From: Azolla caroliniana
Taxonomy: Eukaryota; Polypodiophyta
DNA: 64,000 bases
Reading direction: 5' to 3'
Assembly: GCA_043228905.1 (NCBI GenBank)
Contig: JBHGNT010000007.1
Span: 744,001-808,000, forward strand
A program made the position numbers and the translations under genes. Positions within the stretch are counted from its first letter, which is position 1; every line of letters begins with the position of its first letter. The notes beneath the pieces are model-generated. The model did no database searches. It saw only the letters and a list, made by a program, of their open reading frames with translations, and was not told where the DNA came from. Shown here in pieces: positions 20,236 through 30,654 of the stretch.

Positions 20236-20560
20236 GAGACGCCGGGACCAGTGTCAACCACCCCAGAATAACAAGAGAATGCAGTAAAATCAGGAGGAGA
20301 AAGTTGCACCTGCGGATATGAATACACCACCAGTAGTGGAAAGAGGAGAGTCCAACGTACATTGTTTTGTATGCCAACAACCCGGACATTACGCGACGTA
20401 GTGCCCACGCCGCAAAGGCAAAGTGGTCGTCGTGAATGCAATCATGACAGAAGTACAACAGGTCACCACATGACAACAAGCAAAGAACGTAGACTAGGTT
20501 GAACAAGATGAGATACGCAAAGCAGCCAAGGACTAGGTAGAAAAAGCAAATTTTGCAAAC

Positions 20561-21460
20561 GTGGAGCATATGAAGCAGGAGTCTGTACGTGCCAGTTCGC
20601 CAATAGAGGAGGACACAACATCACCAAACTCCATATGGCAAGCATTGGCCTCCTGTGAGATAACAATGAGCATGGAGAAGCTTCTCCAACTAGTACCCCG
20701 ATTCTGTCAGGCGGTTGAAAATCGCATGATGGGCACACCTGGAGTAGAGGTTTCGGCAAATTTTGCGAAGACTCGTACCAATCCAACAGTCATCGATCAG
20801 CACAATCCAGCCATTAAGCTGGTATTACAAGGACAGGAAATCACGGGATGTATCGTTAATGGGGGATCAACGAAACATCCCGTGAAGCGTGGAGCGTATG
20901 AAGCAGGAGTCCGCACGTGCCAGTTCGCCAATAGAGGAGGATACAACATCACCGAACTCCATATGGCAAGCATTGGCCTCCTGCGAGATAACAATGAGCA
21001 TGGAGAAGCTTCTCCGACTAGTACCCCGATTCTGTCAGGCGATTGAAAATCGCATGACGGGCACACCTGGAGTAGAGGTTTCGGCAAATTTTGCCAAGAC
21101 TTGTACCGATCCAACAGTCGTCGATCATCACAATCCAGCCATTAAGCTGGTATTACAAGGACAAGAAATCACGGGATGTATCGTTGATGGGGGATTAGGT
21201 GTCAATGTCATTTGTACGACCACATGCGCACGATTGGGAATCACAGACTGGGAAGCGTGCCCTTTTTGGCTCCGCATGGCCGACAGGGATGATTCGGAAA
21301 CTAGGGATTGTTGTTGGTGGCCATCGCTTCGAAATCTCGGCAGTGGTACTCGCATTAGACGCCCCGGGAGCATACCCAATATTGCTTGGCAAGCCGTGGC
21401 TATGCTCGGCCAACATAAAACAAAACTGGCAATATAATTGCATTAGTTTCCGATGAGGAT
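20561..21460 (+). pseudogene. Gypsy G protease region with internal tandem duplication
   Basis: Two direct copies (20561-20867 and 20889-21195, period 328 bp) each code for TSPNSIWQALASCEITMSME through IKLVLQGQEITGCIV(N/D)GG. In the second copy the aspartic protease reads IVDGGLGVNVICTTTCARLG, with DGG where DTG/DSG is expected. The frame then shifts to YPILLGKPWLCSANIKQNW (the protease C-terminal block, to about 21456). First copy is cut off right at the active-site loop. Confidence 0.8.
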
Positions 21461-21689
21461 GGAGCAAAATCCGCGTAACCACCTAGGAAATGACACCACT
21501 CACCAAGGAGTGGAGGATACGGAGCAAGAAGCGTACCTTGATGATCACCCACGGGTCGTCCCATTATTCGAAATTGACATAATGGAAACTGACGCGGAAT
21601 ATGCCCCCACTATTGCGCTTAAGGAGGAGGCATACGAACTGGACCCAGAATCGATCATGGAGTTAAGCAGAGCACGTGCTATGTTCGAA

Positions 21690-22595
21690 TGAGAAATGGA
21701 AATCTCGCAGCATGTCACTACCTCGATTGTGAAAGACTTACTCCCAAGTCAGAAGGCGGCAATGATAGCACTACTCAAAGAATACAAAGATGTCTTCGCA
21801 TGGTCCCATGAAGATATGAAGGGGTTAGACCCAAAGTTTTATTAGCACAAGATCAACTTAGCCACCGACGCGAAACCTGTACAATAGCGGCAGTACCGAA
21901 TGAACCCGAATTATGCGGCTCACGTGAAAGAGGAAATTGACAAACTTCTCAAGGCAGGATTTATCCGACCGGTAAAGCAAGCTACGTGGCTAAGCCGATA
22001 GTTGTAGTGCCAAAGAAAAATGGCAAATTTCGCGTTTGTGTATATTATCGCAAGTTAAATGACGTGACAATCACGGATGTGTTTCCCTTACCCTTTACTG
22101 ACAGCGTATTAGACACGGTCGCAGGCCATGACATGTACAGTTTTTTAGATGGCTTCAGCGGGTACAATCAGGTATGCATGCATCCTGACAACCAAGATAA
22201 GATTGCGTTCTTCACGGACTAGGGGGGTTTATGTTGCAGTGGTAATGATGTTTGGGCTAAAAACGGCTCCAACAACTTTCCAGCGAACGATCATAGAGAT
22301 TTTTGGGGAGTATATACCCGCCTTTATGCAAGTTTTCCTTGATGATTTTGTGGTATATGGAACAAGAGCCAAACATTTGGCCCACCTCCGACTCTATTTG
22401 GAACATTGTCATACTTCTCGCCTAAGCTTGAACCTAGCAAAGTGTGCATTTGGTTTTACCAGTGGAGCCCTCCTTGGCCACATTGTAAGCAAGGAGGGGA
22501 TAGCAGTGGATCCGAACAAAATTATGGCGATCATCGAAGCAAAACCTCCGACAATTGCCAAAGAACTCAACTGTTTTCTCGGGCAAATACACTAG
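21690..22595 (+). pseudogene. Gypsy G reverse transcriptase
   Basis: RT blocks in order: LLKEYKDVFAWSHEDMKGLD, VKEEIDKLLKAGFIRPV, VVPKKNGKFRVCVYYRKLND, FPLPFTD, MYSFLDGFSGYNQV. After a frameshift at about 22222 come VVMMFGLKTAPTTFQR, the catalytic QVFLDDFVVYG (YVDD/YLDD replaced by FLDD, both Asp kept) and LNLAKCAFGF. Stops at about 21843, 21886 and 22595. Confidence 0.9.
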
Positions 22596-22604
22596 CATAG
22601 TCGT

Positions 22605-23230
22605 ATGTTACAGTATTTGGCGGATTTCGCTACCCCGTTACACGCTGTCGTGCATCTCACACCCTTCAAGTGGACGGCAATTGAAGAAAAAGTGTATGAC
22701 GCACTCAAAATAATGTTAACTCAAGCACCAGTCGTACAACCACCAGATTGGGTGAAACCATTCCATGTCTTTGTGGATGCTTCAGATATAGCAATAGGCA
22801 GCGCATTGATGCAGCTCACGGAACCCAATTGCTACAAAATAGTCTATTACGCTAGTCGTAAGCTATCTACTGCCGAACGAAATTACTCCACAACAAAGTG
22901 GGAGGTGTTGGGAATGATATATAGCATCAACAAATTCAGGCATTACTTACTAGGACGAAAATTTATGTTTCACGTAGATCACACGACGTTATTGTACTTG
23001 GTGGAAAAACAGGCACTCATAGGGAAGCTGGCCAGATGGATGCTACTGCTGTAGGAGTTCGACTTTGTAATCCAGCATCGGCCAGGTACGCAACACGTAG
23101 TAGTGGATTTTTTAAGTAGAATGGATAACGGGGAAAATGCGCGAAAGGGTGACGATGACTTTCCCGACGCTGACATTCTACGGGTCGTAATGATAGCGTC
23201 ACAAGAAGAGAAAAATTTTCCGGATTGATG
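22605..23230 (+). pseudogene. Gypsy G RNase H
   Basis: The connection LADFATPLHAVVHLTPFKWT leads to FHVFVDASDIAIGSALMQ (first catalytic Asp), YYASRKLSTAERNYSTTKWE (catalytic Glu) and FMFHVDHTTLLYL. It ends with IQHRPGTQHVVVDFLSR, the conserved DxLSR tail. One stop at about 23052. Nearly open, so one of the better preserved domains. Confidence 0.9.
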
Positions 23231-24140
23231 GCTAATGGAAATGATGTACTTTCTGTCCACGGGATTGCCATCGCCACAACTAAGGACGGATGAAAAGAAG
23301 CGATTCGTTGTTCGTAGCCGTAACTTTTGCCTGGTCGAAGGAGTCCTTTATCACAAGGGCAACGATGGAATCTGGTGACGCGTGATGCACTAGGATGAGA
23401 AGGAAGCCGTCTTACACGAAGCTCACTATGGTACGATAGGGGGGCACTATGCGGGCGATGTTATGGCCAGAAAAATATGGCAAGCAAGTCTATGGTGGCC
23501 CACCACACATAAAGACGCACACCTCTACTGCAGGCAGTGCGATCTACGTCAACAATTGGGTCAGCCCACGGAGAGTGCGAGGATGCCACACCAACCCGTT
23601 CTGCCGTTGAACCCATTCCAGAAGTGGGGTCTTGATTTTGTTGGTCCTTTTACACCGACAACAGCACGAACAGGCAATAGATATATTCTGGTCGCCACAG
23701 ACTACTATACTAAGTGGGTGGAGGCAAAGCCGCTACGGGACAACACGACGACATCCACGGAGAAATTTCTGTATGAATACATCTGGTGTCGTTTCGGCTG
23801 CCCCATCGAGCTCATCAGTGATCAAGGGAGTCACTATCTGAATTCAATCGTCCATGAGCTCACACACCATTACACCGTCGTTCATAAGAAAAGCACGTCA
23901 TACTATCCACAAGCGAATGGACTAGCAGAGTCTACGAACAAAACCTTGCAGACGATACTGAAGAAGATTGTGAATGAGAATAGAACGGATTGGGATACTA
24001 AATTGCACAGCGCCTTGTGGGCGTATTGGACCAGTTACAAGACTAGCATATAGTCTACGCCATTCTGGTTGGGTTTTGGGTTAGAAGCCGTAATGCCCAT
24101 CGAATTTCAGGTGCCCAGTCTGCGGAACCCCGATGTCACA
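23231..24140 (+). pseudogene. Gypsy G integrase
   Basis: HHCC zinc domain HEAHYGTIGGHY...CRQCDLRQQ, then the DDE core: KWGLDFVGPF (Asp), ELISDQGSHY (Asp), QANGLAESTNKTL (Glu). All three catalytic residues are present in one open frame 23463-24053. Stops lie before the core (about 23228, 23378 and 23393) and after ALWAYWTSYKTSI (24051). C-terminal part ends at MPIEFQVPSLR (about 24120). No chromodomain seen. Confidence 0.9.
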
Positions 24141-24720
24141 CAAGACAATAAACCCTGTGGAACAAAAAGAAGGTTATAGATGGTTTTCTGCACATCACAG
24201 GAAACAGACCTCCGCTTTCAACCCTCCTTGCTCTCTTTGCTCCTCCCGCTCTCCTCGCTCCCCACCATACCACAGAGTGCCCAATCACCGCAGCTTGCGA
24301 ACCTCACCCCGTCGACCTTCCCCCCCTCCCCCCACGATGCTAATCACCATCTCTATAGCCTTACACAAGTGGCTTAGGGGAAAAGGATTTGAGGGATATA
24401 TCAGGGTCGCGGAAGCACCATCGCACCCTAACGCCCTGGAGATAGCCAAGAAACTCAACATGGACACGGTGAAGAACTCCACCATCTGGAAGAATATACA
24501 ATTGTGAGTTCACTGAGGCACCGACCTCGTGCTCACAGATCTTCCAGATGGAAGAATAGTGATAGTTTGCAGCCTGTGGGCTGCCGTGGTTTTTTCCCCT
24601 AGGTTGGGGTTTTCCACGTAAACCTCCTGTGTATCTTCCTCTTCTTCTTGTTATGTTTTATCTCTCGTTTTTCTGTGTATCATTCTAAGCTCCATTGTAG
24701 CCGAGCGTTGCGCATAAGGA
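24141..24720 (+). other. Spacer after gypsy integrase, with copia-LTR-like block
   Basis: No recognised gene. 24545-24700 contains GTGATAGTTTGCAGCC...CCGTGG, GTTTTTTCCCCTAGG and GGGTTTTCCACGTAAA, which parallels the R/U5 part of the D and N copia LTRs. A short proline/serine-rich ORF before it (24133-24507) has no match I know. The block is probably an LTR scrap trapped in the gypsy element. Confidence 0.5.
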
Positions 24721-27088
24721 GCGTTGAGTTCCCATCAAAACCCTCAAGAAATATTTTGGCGAGCATTCAGTATCAGCAAAGGTGTACAGGACGAAGGACA
24801 TTCCAAACCCCTTCTTTTGGGAAGTCACGAGGTTCCTATTGGAGATCGGGTGCATACACGTTAACGCGTACACGATGCCTAAACAAAAAGCAGGCGTCAT
24901 AATCGATACCTTCAAAGGGCGCGTTGTCGATTGGGGTGTAATCACGAGGCCGGCATTATGGGAAGGACTATACGCGTATCAGGCCGGTAAGAAACTACGG
25001 TCAATTATTCAACAGTATCTTACTGTGCTATTTCCCCCTCACGGACTTCCTACCCCTCCAACCAACAAACCGATGCCTCCACCACGATCCGCAAAACAAT
25101 GGCTAGCGGAGTTAGCTACCACCGAATGGGAAGAAGAGGGACAATCACCCCGCACCATCGAGCCAACGACGTAACAAGAGCCACCGGCCAGGTGCGCCGA
25201 GACACAACCCTCCATGACAACAAAGGAACAGGAGCATGCCCAAGGCAGTCACAGGCCCAAACGGTGAAGATTGAATTGAAAAGACGGGCAGGGATTGGAA
25301 AAAGATACAACGGCCCCGACCGGAAACATCATCACTCAAGAGCATACAACTACATTGGAATTAATCCACGAGCCACAACCAATCATTACGGCTCAATCAC
25401 AACGAGGCATGGGCGTGCTCATAGCCGAGAGCGAGGTCTTAAGGTATCCGGACATTCCGGATACAACCCATGAGTTCGGCACACTATTACAATTTGGAAC
25501 TACGTACGAACTCATGGAGTTTTTGGCAACACATCAAATAAAAGTCTCTCAACGGATGGCCGAAGAGCACGCAGAACAATAGATGATCGAACGGGCATTA
25601 ACAAGTACAACGGAAAGTGAGGATGAGGGGCCACTTGCCAAGGTAGGCAAACATCGGAATGCCGGAATACGCCGAATGGGCACCGAGCTACCTCCCTTGA
25701 ATACGGCCCTCGTTGAAGTACACCGTGAGTTGACCAAAGTCAGCATAGGCACCAAGGATATGGCAACCAAGAATAAGAATGCTTGGAAAACAATAAAGCC
25801 GACACAAGATCAACTCCAGAAGGCCAAGGAACGCATTACGCAGCTGGAAAACAACATGACGACAACAGCGACCATCCCCGCACAAGCGCTTGATAATAAT
25901 GCGTCAAACACCTTACAAGAAGACCTCGAAGCACAAAAAGCCATAGTGGCCAAAGCAAAGAAAGCTACTCAAATGGCCGAAACAGAGATTGATCGGCTCC
26001 GAGCGGAACTTCGCCAGTCTTCGGATAGGGAAGCAGATGCTAGGGCGAAAGGCCACCAGGTGGTCAAGACATTGGAAGGCAAGCTCCAAACGGAGGTCGC
26101 AGTTCGTAGCAGAACAAAGGAGGAATATGAAAAGCTGCGTGAAGAGGCAAACAAGAAGGACGCTGCAATCACGGGATTACAGGAGCTCGCAGAGAAAAAG
26201 AAGGCCTAGTACGACGAGAAACTAATACATGAGTGCAACTAAACAATGAGATGGAACAGCTCGAGGAACTACTTTTAAAAGAGTCCCAGTTATGGGCCAA
26301 AATGAAGAGTCTTTACGAAGAAGCCATGGTGGCAAATAAGCGAAAAACAAAGAATCTAATGAAAGCTTTAGAGGAGTCCCAAGTACACACCACCTTGATG
26401 ATAAACCAGATCCGCACCCTCCTACAAGCCAATCACGATAAGTTTAATACGCAGCTAAAGGTGGCTATGGACAAAGGATGGGCTAGATGGGCGACGCAAG
26501 CTATAGAGCTACATATATACTGCGCGGATAGGGAAAACCGCCGAAAGGACGGCAAGGGCTTTTATAAGCTAAGTGAAGATAACATCGTGGCCGTACGCGG
26601 AAGATTACCAAGCGCTAGCCAATCAGCACTCCGAAGAACTCACAAAACTGATGGAGTAGTTCGCAGAAAGCCAGGAAGAAACCTTCTGACAACTGATGGA
26701 CATGGGCAGCGAAACTCAGATGGCGGAAGAATTAAAAAAAGTGGAGGCAATTACTATGTCGGACAGTCACTCCACAGAGCAAACCAAGTCCCCGCCCAAT
26801 GACGGGCCTAAAGTCACAACGGTGGGCAATCAAACAAGTGTTGAAACCATAGAGGAGCGGCTACGAGAGGGGGAACCACGCCAAGAAGAGCCCTCGACAG
26901 AGCCGGAAAAGGTGGCCTCTGAAGAAGCACCAACAGAACAAGCCCAGCCAACCTCGGGTGAAGAAGAGAGAGCGGAAACCACGGCATCGATCGAGCGAAA
27001 CATCGACGCCCCTACAATCGTCACACCACCTCTGGACCAAGACACACGGGCAGAGCCGAACATCCTGGACACTTTGGATGACGAATAG
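24721..27088 (+). pseudogene. Extra 3' ORF of gypsy G, coiled-coil rich, unknown
   Basis: Sense-strand coding from about 24730 (KTLKKYFGEHSVSAKVYRTK) to the TAG at 27086. Mostly frame 2, with stops at about 25172, 25580 and 26207 and two single-base slips (about 26230 and 26650-26700). N-terminal ~130 residues form a compact domain (FFWEVTRFLLEIGCIHVNAY, VITRPALWEGLYAYQAGKKL). The middle, 25700-26480, is heptad-rich (ERITQLENN, AETEIDRLRAELRQ) and looks like a long coiled coil; the end is Glu/Pro/Thr-rich. No transmembrane segment, so not an obvious env. I do not recognise the family. Some plant Tat/Athila elements carry extra ORFs in this place. Confidence 0.6.
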
Positions 27089-27135
27089 ACGAATGGGTTC
27101 GGCATGCCATGGCACTGTCCCACAGGCATGCCAGG

Positions 27136-27601
27136 TGTTGTCAGCCGGAATAGTAACCGTCGGACATAACACAAGGTAAATTAAAATTAAAATATTGTAA
27201 GAAACACATGTAATGGTTCACATGAGGAGCGTAACCGACGAGACCCTCTGTGTATATAAAGGGTAGAATTCCTACGATAAGGGTTAGCGTTGTTTCGAGA
27301 GCTCTTTTCTAATATAGTACTATCTTCCCTGATCTACTGTGTAAGTGCCAGTGTGATATTGAGTGAGGGATTATACTCCGTAAGAAGTGCATAACTGTAA
27401 ACGTAAGGTTAAGCGTGTCCGCGTAGTTATGCATCGTTCCTTCGGTTGTAGTCGGAAACTTTCACACCCTATAGATACGCATCAGTAACAAGGTGCGAAC
27501 GTACGCCATGCGCCTTTCTATCCCTTGTAACACAACCCCTTGACGCCTACCCCGAAGGACTATGGGTAGACGGTGTTCTAGGCGACGATACGCCGACAAC
27601 A
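27136..27601 (+). repeat. 3' LTR of gypsy G
   Basis: 466 bp, TGTTGTCAGCCGGAATAG...CGCCGACAACA, TATA box TATATAAAGG at 27253-27262. It differs from the 5' LTR by scattered substitutions and short indels. No clear polypurine tract is visible just upstream. Confidence 0.9.
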
Positions 27602-27905
27602 TGGTCCAAAGCTCCTGCGGGATTTGAATTCCTAGAGGCCTACTTGGCGACATGTTGACTATATGCATTGTATTGAGTAGCACCTTGGCAAAGAAACCAT
27701 TTGATAGTCCGGTGTGTTGCATCATGGCGAAAATTCGCTCCTGAATTGTCCAATTCATTCTTTCTGCAACATCGTTCTATTCCAATCATATGGGGTTTTC
27801 AGCTCTCGTCTGATGCCGCCCTGTCGGCAATATTTGACGAATTCATCCGATTGGAATTCTCTACCATTATCCAATCTTAAGAATTTTAGCTTTCGGTATC
27901 ATTGG
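27602..27905 (-). pseudogene. Copia F fragment 3 (integrase core)
   Basis: Minus strand: FLRLDNGREFQSDEFVKYCR (second catalytic Asp), GIRRELKTPYDWN, then MNWTIQERIFAMMQHTGL, GFFAKVLLNTMHIVNMSPSR and PQELW, which continues at 18420 across gypsy G. The catalytic Glu region (VAERMNWT) is kept. The 5' half of F beyond 27905 is missing; DNA of transposon H starts there. Confidence 0.85.
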
Positions 27906-28269
27906 TTTTCAACCATTTTAGAAAGTTGATACACCAGTATCACATGTCATAAATAACATATAAAATTTGCTAAAGTGTCAAAATGATCATTTCTAAAATT
28001 CAATAGTTTTTCGATAAATGTTTAAATGTTGATGGTCTACAGATATGAAATGTGGTTAACTTAAGGACAATCACAATGGTTAACTCAAAGAACAAGTTAA
28101 GATTAATGGTTTTACCATCTTGAGGAGATGTAGGTTCTAGAAGTGTCATCAACATCTATAAATTTAGTGCTCATCAACATCCATAAAGTCAGAACTCCAA
28201 AAATGTAGACAATATTCATGAACTATCAAACCTGTCAAACCTAGATGTGAACATTAATATATCCTTCGA

Positions 28270-28470
28270 ACATATCACACAGTTATTAGGGTATCCACAC
28301 TACTCTCCTCTTCTTCCTTTTGAGAACTCTCCTCGAAAATTTGTGCAGTAGTATCTACTCCACATAGGCTAGCAATAGTAGGGTCCTCTACTAGCTCGTC
28401 ATCAAAATTAATAAGCTCCCTAAGTTCACCAATTAATGGAGTAATTGGTTCATGCGATCCATGGTGAAAA
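28270..28470 (-). pseudogene. Unidentified acidic coding scrap in H
   Basis: Minus strand reads HHGSHEPITPLIGELRELIN then FDDELVEDPTIASLCGVDTT and a Glu/Ser-rich end, without a stop over ~65 codons. The biased composition suggests past coding. I do not recognise it; perhaps a piece of another transposon protein. Confidence 0.3.
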
Positions 28471-28511
28471 CGTTAAGGCTTTAATCCTCATGTGAATGAA
28501 AGTCACTTGCT

Positions 28512-29151
28512 CATCCAACTTTTGTTGGTGTAAAGTCATAAACAATGATTACCATCGATACAATTATTCTAAAAACAGAGATTTCAGTACAATTCGGTAC
28601 AATGTAATGAATTCAGATTGCAATACAATTCGATACTCAAGTTTAAAGTGTTTTCATCAAAATTCGATTCTTAGTATTAAACTTAGGATCAAAGTTTTTA
28701 TTTTATTTCGAAAAATAATAATAATTCAAAACTTTAAACCTAAATTCAGTAGTAAGTATCGAATTGTGATGAAAATATCACAATTCGAAACCTGAATTTG
28801 ATACTAAGTATTGAATTGTGATAAAAATAGTGTGTTTTCATTACAATTTGATACTTAGTATTGAGTTCAAGTTTAAAGTTTTTTATTCATTTTTATTTCA
28901 TAAGTATCGAATTGTGATGCTTTCATCACAATTCGATACTTCTAGAAATAAAAATAAAAATAAACTTTAAACCTGAACTCAATACTAAGAATCCAACCAA
29001 TTGTGATCAAAACACTTTGAAGCTGAGTATCAAATTGTATTGCAATCTAAATTCATTACATTGTATCGAATTGTACTGAAATCTATGGTTTTAGAATAAT
29101 TGTGTCAATGGTAATCATTGTGTATGACTTTACACTGATAGAAGTTGGATG
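28512..29151. repeat. 640-bp foldback (long imperfect inverted repeat)
   Basis: Left arm from CATCCAACTTTTGTTGGTGT (28512) and right arm ending GAAGTTGGATG (29151) are reverse complements over at least 200 bp each, with about 10% mismatch. The centre holds further palindromes, including a perfect 17-bp stem with a 4-base loop at about 28906-28943. The arms carry the repeated word CAATTCGATACT. It looks like a foldback or MITE-type insertion within H. Confidence 0.85.
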
Positions 29152-29224
29152 TTTAAGGATGTCAACGATAAAAATAATAATAGAGAAATTACGAAGTCTA
29201 GAAGTTGTCTTAGATCAAAGGTGA

Positions 29225-29345
29225 ACAAGATTTAGTGCACATAATTTGGAGACACCATTTGGTTTTAAATGAAGACAATGCTTTGATTGGTACATTTGAA
29301 AATGAGGAGGAAGAGTCATAATTGTATATTAGCTATAATAGTGAC
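29225..29345 (+). pseudogene. Transposase tail of H (left part)
   Basis: Reads EDNALIGTFENEEEES*LYI, SYNSDSHE; the minus-strand relative at 53195-53395 reads EDNALIGTYDEEEDESPLYI. The following residues (SDANNS-type end) are found after copia I at 37385-37400. One in-frame stop. Confidence 0.7.
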
Positions 29346-29354
29346 TCTCATGAA

Positions 29355-29645
29355 GTGTGTGTTCGGATGTTTATGCAGAAGTGTGTGTTCGGATCTTATG
29401 GCTATGAAAAGCAAACAACGTAAATAGAAAGTAGAAAGGGCAGATTGAGACTTACACAGATACAAGCTTTAATGGAAAGCTTCTTATTTTTGCACAACAC
29501 GTTTTTCTCTCTCAGAGATTACAATCGTCTGCTCGTCGTCTTCTTTACAATGTTAGGTATTCGCTTATATACTAAGCCCTAACTTATTACCGAGTTCACA
29601 CTAGGATGGATACAATTTGGAAGGAGTCGGCCTTTTATGCCAACA
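29355..29645 (-). repeat. 3' LTR of copia I
   Basis: About 290 bp, highly similar to 37091-37384 (shared CTTATGGCTATGAA..., GGAAAGCTTCTTATTT, GTTTTTCTCTCTCAGAGATT, GCCTTTTATGCCAACA). The outer end is altered (GTGTGTGTTCGG where the partner has TGTTGGTTAATGTC). It has a TATATAAG on the minus strand near 29570. Confidence 0.9.
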
Positions 29646-29660
29646 AAATCCCCCATAAAA
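29646..29660 (-). other. Polypurine tract of copia I
   Basis: Minus strand TTTTATGGGGGATTT directly precedes the 3' LTR, the expected plus-strand primer position. Confidence 0.7.
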
Positions 29661-29879
29661 GGACTACTTTTTCTTGCATGTACAAGTGCTTGGGATTATC
29701 TCCCCCATAAACCTAGATTACAAATTTAACTAGATTTTATGTTACAAGTCTGTCGGCAAGTAGCCAAGTCGCGAGTGGTATAGTATGAGTGTCGTTCAGT
29801 TCTTACCTTCTACTACTCATTCGGCTTTCTTTTGCTCGGTCGCTTGTCGTAGCCCCATCTTCATCCTTAGCGTTCTGAA

Positions 29880-30654
29880 GCGTTGATCTGGGAGTGGCTT
29901 TGTCAGGAAATCGACGATGTTCACCTCGGTGTTGACCTTCCAGACTTCGAGTTTCTTCTCGGTCACGAGCTCCCGAATATCATGATACCGCACCTCAATG
30001 CGCTTCGTCTTCGCATGGTAGACGGGATTGTTGATGTGGTGTATTGTGCTCTGTGAGTCGCAATAGATGGTCGGCGTTGGTCGGTCTGTTCGGTTTGTAG
30101 TTCCAAAATCGGCAGACAGTCAGTGCAACCAGATCGCTTCCTTCACTGCTTCCGATGCTGCTATGTACTTGGCTTTTGTGGTATACAGAGTCGTGCACTC
30201 TTGAAGTTTCAACCTCCATGATATCGCACCGCTACCATAGGGGAATATGTATCCTGATGTCGATTTCCGATTATCTGTGTTTCCAACGTAGTCAGAATCG
30301 GTGTAGCCTTCGACTTCGGTTGATGTTGTCGAACCGAATGTCAGTTGTGCATCTGTGGTTCCTTTCAGATACCTAAGGATGTGCTTAATGGCCTCCCAAT
30401 ACTTCTTTCCTGGTTTTGACATGTACCGGCTAACCACCTCTACGGCATAGGCTAGGTCGGGTCGGGTCGCTATCATTGCGTACATGATACTTCCTACTAC
30501 TGATGTGTAGGGTATCTTTCCATTAAGCTCTCTCTCCTTGTCGTTTACAGGAGAGTCTCTGTCCGATAGTCTGATTGACGTCAAAAGCGGTGTTGGTGCT
30601 AGCTTTGCATTCTCCATGTTGAAGCGCTTGCAGATGTAGTCAGATTGGGAGAGT
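29880..30654 (-). pseudogene. Copia I RT thumb and RNase H
   Basis: Continues from the leftmost RT copy: LSQSDYICKRFNMENAKLAP, GKIPYTSVVGSIMYAMIATR, YMSKPGKKYWEAIKHILRYL. RNase H follows: EVEGYTDSDYVGNTDNRKST, TTKAKYIAASEAVKEAIWLH (usual STTEAEY changed to YTTKAKY, so the catalytic Glu is Lys). The end after a stop at about 30120 continues with EVRYHDIRE-type tail in another frame. Confidence 0.9.

Larger units (their letters stand above)
18421..27601 (+). mobile_element. Gypsy G, complete but decayed LTR retrotransposon
   Basis: Paired LTRs (18421-18900 and 27136-27601) begin TGTTGTCA and end CCGACAACA. The internal order gag-protease-RT-RNase H-integrase defines Ty3/gypsy. 9.18 kb. Flanking pentamers are TAGTC and TGGTC, a target duplication with one change. 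It interrupts copia F between PQELW and the KPDYKKLRIFG-type region. An extra 2.3-kb sense ORF lies between integrase and the 3' LTR. Domain spacing resembles the large plant Tat/Athila group, but I cannot place the lineage. Confidence 0.92.

Noticed and set aside
24133-24507. Possible chromodomain at the end of gypsy integrase
   Set aside because: The frame is Pro/Ser-rich and lacks the aromatic residues of a chromodomain.
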